The notes: generated from the letters alone by a model not told the origin. Numbered from the stretch's first letter, positions 1 through 6,580 are shown. The stretch: DNA of 7,372 bases from a bacterium (GCA_030680695.1 JAUXUT010000001.1:1-7372), one strand, 5' to 3'. Made by a program: numbers and translations.

Positions 1-444
1 AAATCCGTCTTTCTTGGCAACAATTTTCACTTTGGGATTTGCGGGCATCCCGTCGTTGAGTGCTTTCAAGTTGTGGTTCATCTCTTCCCGAAGGGCCTGA
101 GTAAAGGCTTTTGCGTCCAGGGGTATTCCAAGTTCTGAGTAATAGTTTCCCCGCCTGGCTTCAAAATCCTGGGGAAGGTCTTCTTCAGGATCACGGTAAC
201 GGCGACTTCCCGCGACCCAAATTTCCCGGCAGCGAAGACGAACCCGAAGGGTTTTCAAAACACAAATTTCGTAAGCCGTTCGATTGATCTTCAGCGATTC
301 ACCATCATCTACAATCACCAGTGGACGCCAGTCTGCGGCTACGATCCCTTCCAAAGGAACCGTGATTCCCTTTGGGTAGACTGCTCCCTTGCACTCAAGG
401 TGGCTCTTGATCACATCAAGAGCCTGCATAACCGGTTGGCGTTG
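1..444 (-). pseudogene. Interrupted Tn3-family transposase (internal fragment)
   Basis: Translating the minus strand from 444 down to 1 gives about 148 codons with no stop. The product reads like the middle of a large Tn3-family TnpA. Diagnostic stretches are VMQALDVIKSH, VAADWRPLVIVDDG, TAYEICVLKTLRVRLRCREI, WVAGSRRYRDPEEDLPQDFE and NPKVKIVAKKDGF. This resembles the region before the DDE domain in a TnpA subfamily different from the intact transposase in this window. The frame is broken at 445-447 (TAA), immediately outside the left inverted repeat of the 448-4201 element, so it has no start here, and its C-terminal part lies beyond the left edge. Its N-terminal half is not found to the right of the element. 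I infer an older transposon hit by a younger one, then rearranged. Family assignment is from remembered motif similarity, without alignment. Confidence 0.82.
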
Positions 445-447
445 TTA

Positions 448-485
448 GGGTATCAGCCAGAATCGTGTAATTTTGCACGTTAAGG
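448..485 (+). repeat. Left terminal inverted repeat (IRL)
   Basis: These 38 bp are the exact reverse complement of 4164-4201. Identity extends three bases outward (TTA at 445-447 against TAA at 4202-4204), giving a 41-bp perfect match, and stops on the inside at 486. I set the end at GGG because Tn3-family ends normally start with a G run. The tnpR stop codon (480-482) lies inside this repeat. Confidence 0.95.
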
Positions 486-1049
486 TTTTTTGAGCTTCAA
501 ATATCGGTAGAGGGTCGGTCTGGAAATTTTTAGACTTTCGCAGATTTCCCCGATGCTTAAAGACTTGTCTTGGTGCATCTTTTGCGCCATTTTAACTTTT
601 GGATTTTGGGAATCAATAGGTTTTCGCCCTCCAAGTCTTCCCCTTGCTCTTGCCGCCGCTAAACCCGCTCTGGTTCTTTCCTGAATGAGTCTCCTTTCAA
701 ACTGTGCCAGGGCTGAAAATATGTTGAATACAAGATCTCCTGAGGCTGTCGTTGTATCGATCACCCCATCACAAAGAGATTTGAAGCCGATTCCCTGACG
801 TTGCAGTTTTTCAATCAATGTTATCAGATGGGTCATTGACCTTCCGAGTCGGTCGAGACGCCAGACAAAAAGAGTATCTCCACGCCGCAGATTTTTAAGA
901 CAGGCATCAAGACCGGGTCTGTTTGTCCTGACACCGCTTGCCACATCCGTATAAATCGCTTTGCAACCAGCTTTATTCAGGTCGTGTTTTTGTGAGGTGA
1001 GATCCTGTTCATTCGTGCTAACCCTGGCATACCCAAGTAGTTTTCCCAT
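480..1049 (-). CDS. tnpR: Serine resolvase of the Tn3-family element (TnpR)
   Basis: This 189-aa protein is a small serine recombinase of the resolvase/invertase family, which resolves transposon cointegrates at res sites. The N-terminal catalytic domain (about 1-135) starts MGKLLGYARVSTNEQ, with the nucleophile candidate Ser11 just after Arg9. The conserved arginine-rich stretch WRLDRLGRS spans 63-71. A long helix rich in Arg and Ala follows (RRLIQERTRAGLAAARARGR, 119-138), and a C-terminal helix-turn-helix (about 165-187, LSIGEICESLKISRPTLYRY) binds the half-sites. I chose the ATG at 1047-1049 because it is preceded by AAGGGGG and gives the family's usual length. The in-frame extension to 1142 would add 31 hydrophobic residues unlike resolvases and run through the res region. 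The gene diverges from tnpA, and its stop lies inside the left inverted repeat. Confidence 0.95.
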   Translation of the reverse strand: MGKLLGYARVSTNEQDLTSQKHDLNKAGCKAIYTDVASGVRTNRPGLDACLKNLRRGDTLFVWRLDRLGRSMTHLITLIEKLQRQGIGFKSLCDGVIDTTTASGDLVFNIFSALAQFERRLIQERTRAGLAAARARGRLGGRKPIDSQNPKVKMAQKMHQDKSLSIGEICESLKISRPTLYRYLKLKKP

Positions 1050-1053
1050 GAAA

Positions 1054-1060
1054 CCCCCTT
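1054..1060 (-). promoter_or_regulatory. Ribosome binding site of tnpR
   Basis: The minus strand reads AAGGGGG four bases before the ATG at 1049. This strong Shine-Dalgarno match decides the start in favour of 1049 over the longer reading frame that begins at 1142. Confidence 0.8.
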
Positions 1061-1180
1061 GTTTCCTACATTGTCTCAAAATTTGCATACTAAAACAAGT
1101 AAATAACACGTTGAATAGCGTTATGACAAAAAGAGACTCCACGAACCGCTATTTTCGTTCGACAAACCCATCCGAAAAAT

Positions 1181-1210
1181 TGTTTCATCAAACGAGCGTT
1201 TGTTGAAACA
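1181..1210. repeat. 30-bp palindrome upstream of tnpA, likely resolvase site
   Basis: The left arm TGTTTCATCAAACG (1181-1194) and the right arm CGTTTGTTGAAACA (1197-1210) are inverted repeats matching at 13 of 14 positions around a 2-bp centre. Size and position fit a res subsite bound by a resolvase dimer. It sits just upstream of the tnpA ribosome binding site, so occupancy could also block tnpA expression. Confidence 0.72.
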
Positions 1211-1212
1211 CC

Positions 1213-1222
1213 GGAAAGGAAG
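1213..1222 (+). promoter_or_regulatory. Ribosome binding site of tnpA
   Basis: GGAAAGGAAG lies seven to nine bases before the ATG at 1230. This supports 1230 as the start rather than the upstream in-frame TTG at 1200, which is inside the palindrome. Confidence 0.75.
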
Positions 1223-1229
1223 AGAAAGC

Positions 1230-4136
1230 ATGATTCAATCAAGTTTTTCACGAGAAGAACTCATTCAGCGAGCTACCCTGACACCTGAAGATGTGCATCA
1301 GATCAAAAAATGCCGTGGGAATTCCAAGCAATTTGGCTTTGCTTACCAACTTGGTTTCGTTCGGCTGTTGAACCGGTTCCCCGCTCAGAAACCCCTTGAA
1401 ATTCTCCCGGATCTCCTTTTGTTTATCGGAACTCAATTGAATGAGGACCCGGCGATTATTCAACAGTACGAACGGCGTCGACAAACCATTTCGGAACATA
1501 GGCTCAAGATTTGTGACTACTTACGCCAACAAGATCTTGGTGAGCGGGAAATTCCTTTGTTGAAAGAGTTTCTTTTTACTGAAGCCTGCCGACTGATACG
1601 AATAGATGCTTTGCTTTGCCAGGGGAGAGAGTTTCTTAGGGAACAAAAAATCCTTGAGCCCACCAACTCGGTTCTTTTGCGGATCGTCAAGGAGCAACGG
1701 AACCTGGCGCAACAACACATCTTTGGAAAAATCATAAAAGCCCTGCCGACCGGTATGGTGGAAAAACTGGATGCGCTCATTGAAGTGCCATCCGGGCGAA
1801 TATCTGATTTTCAATATTTGAAGGGACCTGCGGTGAGACCGTCTTCCGACGCGATTGTTGCCCTCACGGAAAAGCTCAAATACATTCAGGCAACGGAAAT
1901 CCTTGTCGTAGATCTCGCCTGGCTCAACAACAACTACCAACGAAACCTGGCTCTATATGCGAAACGGTGCTCTGCCGATCGGTTGAAGGAGATCGTTCCT
2001 GCTCGTCGATATGCCGCTTTGACTTGCTTTCTCAGGCAAACCTTCCATGAAACGATAGACCAGCTCATAGATACGTTTGATAAACTCGTCGGAAAAATCT
2101 GTAAGCATTCAGAGAACGACCTCAACAAAGACTTAACCAGTCATCGACAAGTGGTTCAGCAAGCGCTTTCCATGTTTCAGGAAATGGGCCAAGTAATTCT
2201 GGATGAAAGTTTGAAGGACAAAGAGATCCGTTCCATCCTGTTCAAGAAGGTTTCCAAAACCGCTTTATCGGCACAACTCAAAGACCTGGAAATGTGGCCT
2301 GGAGGCAAGAGTGGCCATATGTTCGATGGCGTGTTGAAACGATTCGGTTACATTCGAAAATTCTTCCCTGCTTTCCTGGAAGCTCTGAACTTTGAAGGTA
2401 ATGGCTGTGATAACACTTTGGTAGAGGGCATTGCGACTATAAAAGAGTTGGGCAATGATCGTGAAAAGAAGCTGCCAGAGAGTATTTCCACCGATTTTGT
2501 TCCAAGTAGATTTCACCAATGGTTGTATGATGCCGGTTTGGTAAGCCGCCGCACGTTCGAATGCGTTCTATTGCTGGTGATTCGGGATGAAATAAAAGCT
2601 GGAAATCTTTGTATTACTCACAGCAAGCGCTTCGGTCGATTTGACAACTTCTTTATCCCTACAACGAAATGGGAACCAATACGCGAATCATTTTTCCGGG
2701 AAGCGGAACTTCCTTTAAATCCGAGAGAGGCTATTGCGTATTTGAAAAGTCGCTTGGCAAGCAGTTATGACCGCTTTCTGGAAACTCTTCCCGGGAATGC
2801 TTATGCCAAGATAGAAGGGGATACTTGGAAACTTTCCGTCGATCCTGGTGAGGATCTCGTCGAGAAAGACGCATTCAACTTGACCATTCTCAAACAGTGG
2901 TTGGCAAAGAATATGCGCAGCATTCGCCTTCCTGAACTTCTTATCGAAGTCGATAACAAGCTGCATTTCACCAAAAGTTTTTTGTCGCCGCCATTGCAGG
3001 AAAGCAGACCACCAGAAGAAATCTGTAATCTCCTTGTTGCAATCATGGCTTACGGTTGCAATATAGGGCCCTCCACGATGGCCCGCCTGACAAGAGGAAC
3101 TTCCTACGAACAGATCCGGCGAATAACGGATTGGCAACTTACCCCGGAAAATCAGAAGGCGGCGTTATCCATTGTAGTTAATGCATTGTCAGCCCTTGAT
3201 GCATCACGTATTTGGGGTGACGGAACATCTTCAAGTAGCGATGGGCAAAGGTTCTATATGCCCAGGAAAGCTCTTCAACAAACTTACAGCCCCAAACTCA
3301 GCGACTACGCTCTTGAATTCTATTCCTTCGTGGCAGATAATTATGCCCCGTTTTATTCGGTCCCAATTGAATGCGCGGAACGAGATGCAGCCTATGTTTT
3401 GGATGGGTTACTTTATAACGAAAGCGACCTTGTCCCGATGGAACACTATACCGACACTCACGGTTATACCGAAATAAACTTTGCTGCTTTTGCGATGCTT
3501 GGAAGAAAGTTCGCGCCCAGAATCCGGGGAATTCAGCATCAGCGGCTATATCGAATAGACCGGACCCGATCCTACGGAGCACTGGATCCGATGGTGACCA
3601 AAAAAGATCACACCATAAATCCGGAACCGATTGAGAATGACTGGAACCGTATGGGGCATTTTTATGCCTCGCTCAAAACCGGTCATGTAACTGCTTCCGT
3701 TGCTTTGAAGCGGTTGGTTTCTCTCAGCAAGAAGAATCGCTTTTATCAGGCAAACCGCGAACTGGGGCGAATTTTCAAGACCGAATTCATCCTGGAATAT
3801 CTCTCAAAACCCTCATTACGACATCGTATTCGGCAGGGGTTACTCAAGGGAGAGCAGCTTCATTCCCTCGCAAGGCAGGTTTTCTATGGGAAGAGAGGGA
3901 AAATCTATTCTCGGGATCTGGATGAGCAAATGAGCACATGTAGTTGTCTGACATTGATTCTGGCCTGTATAATCTACTGGCAAGCACGAGAAATTGCCCG
4001 AGTAACAGGCAGTGGAAGTCATGATACGACCGGTTTCGATCTTGATTTCTCACTTCTTGAGCATGTAAGCCCGATTGAATGGGATAACGTCGTCCTTTAC
4101 GGGGAATATGTGGTTGATCGGAACCTAATTAAATGA
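1230..4136 (+). CDS. tnpA: Tn3-family transposase (TnpA)
   Basis: This 968-aa replicative transposase has the normal length for Tn3-family TnpA (about 950-1000 aa). It binds the 38-bp ends and performs strand transfer. The N-terminal ~165 residues match the DUF4158-type DNA-binding region (RATLTPEDVHQIKKCRG, FGFAYQLGFVRLLNRFP, YLRQQDLG). The C-terminal DDE domain begins around residue 560. The first Asp is Asp664 or Asp671 in GDGTSSSSDGQRF, the second is Asp742 in TDTHGYTE, and the Glu is Glu875 in LLKGEQLHSLARQVFYGKRG. The 671-742-875 spacing (71 and 133) is close to that remembered for Tn4430 and Tn3. The reading frame is unbroken. The start at 1230 is backed by a purine-rich ribosome site, and the stop is 27 bp before the right inverted repeat. 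It converges with the operon at 4384. Confidence 0.96.
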   Translation: MIQSSFSREELIQRATLTPEDVHQIKKCRGNSKQFGFAYQLGFVRLLNRFPAQKPLEILPDLLLFIGTQLNEDPAIIQQYERRRQTISEHRLKICDYLRQQDLGEREIPLLKEFLFTEACRLIRIDALLCQGREFLREQKILEPTNSVLLRIVKEQRNLAQQHIFGKIIKALPTGMVEKLDALIEVPSGRISDFQYLKGPAVRPSSDAIVALTEKLKYIQATEILVVDLAWLNNNYQRNLALYAKRCSADRLKEIVPARRYAALTCFLRQTFHETIDQLIDTFDKLVGKICKHSENDLNKDLTSHRQVVQQALSMFQEMGQVILDESLKDKEIRSILFKKVSKTALSAQLKDLEMWPGGKSGHMFDGVLKRFGYIRKFFPAFLEALNFEGNGCDNTLVEGIATIKELGNDREKKLPESISTDFVPSRFHQWLYDAGLVSRRTFECVLLLVIRDEIKAGNLCITHSKRFGRFDNFFIPTTKWEPIRESFFREAELPLNPREAIAYLKSRLASSYDRFLETLPGNAYAKIEGDTWKLSVDPGEDLVEKDAFNLTILKQWLAKNMRSIRLPELLIEVDNKLHFTKSFLSPPLQESRPPEEICNLLVAIMAYGCNIGPSTMARLTRGTSYEQIRRITDWQLTPENQKAALSIVVNALSALDASRIWGDGTSSSSDGQRFYMPRKALQQTYSPKLSDYALEFYSFVADNYAPFYSVPIECAERDAAYVLDGLLYNESDLVPMEHYTDTHGYTEINFAAFAMLGRKFAPRIRGIQHQRLYRIDRTRSYGALDPMVTKKDHTINPEPIENDWNRMGHFYASLKTGHVTASVALKRLVSLSKKNRFYQANRELGRIFKTEFILEYLSKPSLRHRIRQGLLKGEQLHSLARQVFYGKRGKIYSRDLDEQMSTCSCLTLILACIIYWQAREIARVTGSGSHDTTGFDLDFSLLEHVSPIEWDNVVLYGEYVVDRNLIK

Positions 4137-4163
4137 AATGAGTTTACGATACAGAAAAAGGGG

Positions 4164-4201
4164 CCTTAACGTGCAAAATTACACGATTCTGGCTGATACC
4201 C
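4164..4201 (-). repeat. Right terminal inverted repeat (IRR)
   Basis: This is the exact reverse complement of 448-485. It begins CCTTAACGTGC on the inside and ends CTGATACCC on the outside. The immediately following bases (TAAAG) do not duplicate the left flank (TGTTA). Confidence 0.95.
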
Positions 4202-4365
4202 TAAAGGAACCAAAAGCCGACTCCGAGCCCACCACAGGGAATGGAAGGTAAAGCCCGCCTTTCTCCCCAGCTACGACCGCCCATCGCAGCAGCGGTGACG
4301 ATGGGCGGCTCCGCAGGGAAGAAAGGCTACCGCTTGCCCTTTCAATGTTTTAAAGAACCAAAAGC
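4202..4365. repeat. Direct repeat pair flanking a hairpin
   Basis: TAAAGGAACCAAAAGC (4202-4217) recurs as TAAAGAACCAAAAGC (4351-4365), identical except for one extra G. The first copy starts at the first base after the transposon end. The 133 bp between the copies contain the 85-nt hairpin. I do not recognise the unit. It could be a small mobile or tandemly repeated non-coding element, or a remnant of the rearrangement that removed the target duplication. Confidence 0.65.
4251..4335. other. 85-nt imperfect hairpin (possible structured RNA)
   Basis: The inner stem CCGCCCATCG (4277-4286) pairs perfectly with CGATGGGCGG (4299-4308) around a 12-nt loop. The outer stem GCCTTTCTCCC (4257-4267) pairs with GGGAAGAAAGGC (4316-4327) with one bulged A. 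AAGC (4251-4254) can close with GCTT (4332-4335). Internal loops separate the three helices. It lies about 50 nt past the stop of the minus-strand operon, so it could form in that operon's 3' untranslated RNA. There is no U-run after the stem on either strand, so it is not a typical intrinsic terminator. Strand and function are unknown. Confidence 0.6.
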
Positions 4366-4383
4366 AGGAACCCGCCAGGGCTC

Positions 4384-6156
4384 TCACCATCTTCGGTCCG
4401 GATCGTCAACGGCCCACAAGTCACACTCGATGCAGCAATGGCGCAAGTCGGCAATGCCATCAATCTCGCCGACGATCTCATAGACGGTTCGGTCAAGGTC
4501 CGCGTCATCGGTATAGGTAACGGTCAACTCATATTCCATGCCGTCTTTATGCAGCTTCCGGGCATTGTAGTATTGCTCAAGATACCTTTCTATCCGCTCC
4601 AAAGACGTTTTCCGGCCCCTTACGAATTTATTGTTGTTCTCAACTTCCAGCCACATTTGCAACCGGATTGTGTTTTCCGGCTTCTTTTCCGTTTTTTTCT
4701 CCGGTTCCGGTTTCCGGCGTTTCGGCTCCAGCCCTTCAAGAAAGCGTTTCTTGATAACGTCCCGGTCCGCCGCGTCACTCTCAATACCCCAGATGGTAAC
4801 AGCTTTCCAGCCGTCGCCCTTGTCTTTTTCACTGTAAAGCCGATTGTCGGCAAGTTGTTTAAACCAATCCCGGCTTTTCGTAACTTGGCTCATTTTCGCC
4901 GGTTTCACCGGCTTGATAGCGGTTCCCTTTTCTTCGTAATTCACCACCGGATACCGAATGATTCCGATTTCTTCAGTCGTAAAAATCGAGGGATCAACCA
5001 GTTTCACCACCCGGCCGACCTGGTGACCGTTTCTTTGCAATCCGCCGACCAGGTTCCTTTCAATTGAATACCCCGACGGGTCAACGTCCGAAATGCAGAA
5101 GACCGTTTTTTCCTTGTCTCCGCAAATTTTCATGAGATCGTCTGAAAAGTATTCCAGGGAAAGAACCGCAGGTTCCCCTTTCAGACAGATAAACGAAACC
5201 CCGATTTCAGCGGCCAGTTTCTTGATGAAGAAAAAATGCCCGATCTTTTCAGACGCAAGAATGATTTCCGGCTTTTTATCGCCGATTCCCCGGTATGGTT
5301 CGTTCATGTCCATGAATCCGAAATCCTTGTACCGAAACAGATTCATGTCTTCGACCATCTCTTGAAGCGTGTTGTAGAAGGTGTCAACGTCGCCAGGTCC
5401 GAGAATGTTCGAGTGATACGCCAAAACCGCTTTTATCCGATACCATAGGGATCGTATGTTGCCGTCGCTGGGCGGTTCTATGCCTTTTTTAATCCATCGG
5501 AACATCTGGTAGATGATGTTTTTGATAACCCGCTTCGTGTCTATCTGGTTCGTTTCAACCTGCCGAAAACAGCTTAACATGAGGGTTTTGGAGAATTGTT
5601 TAATATCCCATTTTTTCTTGAATATCTCGACCGCTTTTTTATCATTCGCGGCCAGGCTGAAAAGTTCCCGATGTCCGCAGTCTATCAGGCCCATTGTCCG
5701 CAACTTCTTATCGTCCGGATGCTCCGGAGTCAAATACCGCAGGCTCTTGATACCGAAAAGTTTTCTCAGCTTTTCAGCATAGGACAGGGAAACCGGAATT
5801 CTGGTTTCGGTTCCCCTCAACTGCAATTCGCTTTCTTCCCGCGCTTCAGCTTGAGCTTTCGAAAGCCCGATTATCGGTCCGGTGGGAAATCTTCGAAAGA
5901 CGCCGTCAATTCGATCCGCGGCAACAAGAAATGACCGGTGAACCCGCAGAAAATATTCCTTGTACTCATTTTCAAAGAAATTCAAATTTTGTACAAGTTC
6001 ATACTTACTGCCGTTTTCTGTTATCGCTACCGGTTGCCCGCCCTCGGCGGTAAAATAGACGATATCCTTTGCCTGAAAAACTTCCTGCTTTCTCGACAAC
6101 AACGGCTTTTCAAGCAAAAAGAGCTTTTCTACTCGTTTTTCAATGTCACCGCTCAC
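4384..6156 (-). CDS. LytTR domain fused to topoisomerase VI-A/Spo11-like protein
   Basis: This is a 590-aa three-part protein. Residues about 25-135 form a LytTR DNA-binding domain (DIVYFTAEGG, then YFLRVHRSFLVAADRIDGV at 68-86, and IPVSLSYAEKLRKLFG at 120-135). Residues about 185-475 resemble the DNA-cleaving A subunit of topoisomerase VI and Spo11. NIRSLWYRIKAVL (233-245) resembles the winged-helix segment with the catalytic tyrosine, here Tyr239. IILASEKIG (298-306, Glu303) and CISDVDPSGYSI (354-365, Asp357 and Asp359) are TOPRIM metal-binding motifs, and WGIESDAADRD (456-466) fits the domain's end. After a charged linker (480-497) comes an unrecognised C-terminal domain, about 498-590. 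The start is GTG (6154-6156), overlapping the stop of the upstream LytTR gene by 4 nt with no good ribosome site, so translation is probably coupled. The LytTR call is firm. The TopoVIA call rests on motifs only; a JetD-like or other TOPRIM nuclease is the main alternative. No B subunit is seen. Confidence 0.75.
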   Translation of the reverse strand: MSGDIEKRVEKLFLLEKPLLSRKQEVFQAKDIVYFTAEGGQPVAITENGSKYELVQNLNFFENEYKEYFLRVHRSFLVAADRIDGVFRRFPTGPIIGLSKAQAEAREESELQLRGTETRIPVSLSYAEKLRKLFGIKSLRYLTPEHPDDKKLRTMGLIDCGHRELFSLAANDKKAVEIFKKKWDIKQFSKTLMLSCFRQVETNQIDTKRVIKNIIYQMFRWIKKGIEPPSDGNIRSLWYRIKAVLAYHSNILGPGDVDTFYNTLQEMVEDMNLFRYKDFGFMDMNEPYRGIGDKKPEIILASEKIGHFFFIKKLAAEIGVSFICLKGEPAVLSLEYFSDDLMKICGDKEKTVFCISDVDPSGYSIERNLVGGLQRNGHQVGRVVKLVDPSIFTTEEIGIIRYPVVNYEEKGTAIKPVKPAKMSQVTKSRDWFKQLADNRLYSEKDKGDGWKAVTIWGIESDAADRDVIKKRFLEGLEPKRRKPEPEKKTEKKPENTIRLQMWLEVENNNKFVRGRKTSLERIERYLEQYYNARKLHKDGMEYELTVTYTDDADLDRTVYEIVGEIDGIADLRHCCIECDLWAVDDPDRRW

Positions 6157-6575
6157 TTGAAGCGTTTCTCAAAGTTCGCCAGATACGCGCTTGAGACGGC
6201 ATTCACGACCGGATCGTCAAGACCCTCGAACCACAAATCCCGAGCTGAAGAAACCTTCATGCCGCGTATCTTCGTAAGGTTCACCAGGTAATACTTGCTG
6301 GTTCGCAGAAAATGCGGGTGTTCCTTGATCTTTTCTTCGATCTGGGAAAGCCGGAGATTGCTGTAAAACGCCTCTTTCCGGCAGGTCATGAACATAGTTT
6401 CCTCCCGGCCCTGGTCCGCTTTCGTGGTGATATAACAAACGTCTTTCAGATCCAGAAAGCAAACCGCCATTGCCGGATCAGCCGGCGACACCGGAAACTT
6501 TTTAATCGGCGGATCAAGATACAAAAGCCGCTCTAAAATCTTCGCCTGGTTGTCAGGTCCATCCCTTTTTGGCAT
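6153..6575 (-). CDS. Stand-alone LytTR DNA-binding protein
   Basis: This 140-aa protein has a single LytTR domain over about residues 36-140. The pattern is a hydrophobic strand AVCFLDLKDVCYITTKAD (37-54), a basic/aromatic stretch, then HPHFLRTSKYYLVNLTKIRG (86-105), the LytTR hallmark, and a closing helix. LytTR domains bind imperfect direct repeats in promoters and usually sit behind a receiver domain. Here there is no receiver, only about 35 N-terminal residues of unknown role, so no phosphorylation input is evident. The ATG has a strong ribosome site. The stop codon overlaps the GTG of the LytTR-TopoVIA gene by 4 nt, and that gene carries a second LytTR domain. The two probably recognise related sites or act together. 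This is inferred from arrangement alone. Confidence 0.85.
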   Translation of the reverse strand: MPKRDGPDNQAKILERLLYLDPPIKKFPVSPADPAMAVCFLDLKDVCYITTKADQGREETMFMTCRKEAFYSNLRLSQIEEKIKEHPHFLRTSKYYLVNLTKIRGMKVSSARDLWFEGLDDPVVNAVSSAYLANFEKRFK

Positions 6576-6580
6576 GATTT

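Larger units (their letters stand above)
1050..1229. promoter_or_regulatory. Divergent tnpR/tnpA regulatory region with putative res site
   Basis: This 180-bp AT-rich non-coding region lies between the start codons of the divergent tnpR and tnpA genes, where Tn3-family elements of this layout carry the multi-part res site and both promoters. Resolvase binding there usually also represses both genes. Visible signals are a near-perfect palindrome at 1181-1210 and a weaker 28-bp segment with TTGT...ACAA ends at 1071-1098 (possible crossover subsite). Further TGTC-starting half-site-like words occur on the minus strand ending at 1128 and 1164. A TTGTCA box (minus strand, 1124-1129) could be a -35 for tnpR, but I find no convincing -10. 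Subsite assignment is inference. Confidence 0.6.
448..4201. mobile_element. Complete Tn3-family transposon, tnpR-tnpA only
   Basis: This 3754-bp element is bounded by perfect 38-bp inverted repeats and carries a divergent serine resolvase and DDE transposase separated by a res-like region. The ends start GGGTATCAGCCAG and finish with CACGTTAAGG on the inside, close to the usual Tn3-family layout and, from memory, to Tn4430-type ends. There is no passenger gene. Tn3-family elements move by replicative transposition: TnpA forms a cointegrate and TnpR resolves it at res. Both genes and both ends look intact, so it may be active. The 5 bp outside each end differ (443-447 TGTTA, 4202-4206 TAAAG). 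The expected target duplication is therefore absent, pointing to later recombination or adjacent deletion. Confidence 0.93.

Noticed and set aside
1050..1142. 31-residue N-terminal extension of the resolvase
   Set aside because: It lacks resolvase-like sequence and crosses the res region, and a strong ribosome site precedes the ATG at 1049.
1100..1229. Specific -35/-10 promoters for tnpR and tnpA
   Set aside because: A TTGTCA box occurs on the minus strand (1124-1129), but no -10 at proper spacing matches well, and nothing convincing appears on the plus strand.
2715..3137. Minus-strand 140-aa open frame within tnpA
   Set aside because: It is antisense to the conserved transposase, and no motif or translation signal supports it.
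4251..4335. Rho-independent terminator for the operon or for tnpA
   Set aside because: The stem is strong but no T-run follows it on either strand, and the loops are large for a terminator.
4202..4365. Integron attC site or CRISPR-like array
   Set aside because: There are no RYYYAAC/GTTRRRY pairs at the hairpin ends and no integrase gene. Only two repeat copies are present, so there is no array.
4202..4365. Retron msr/msd RNA
   Set aside because: The hairpin suggested it, but no reverse transcriptase is encoded in the window.
4438..5067. Plus-strand 209-aa open frame
   Set aside because: It lies wholly inside the LytTR-TopoVIA gene on the other strand, has no ribosome site or recognisable motif, and has the hydrophobic, Phe-rich composition expected of an antisense shadow.
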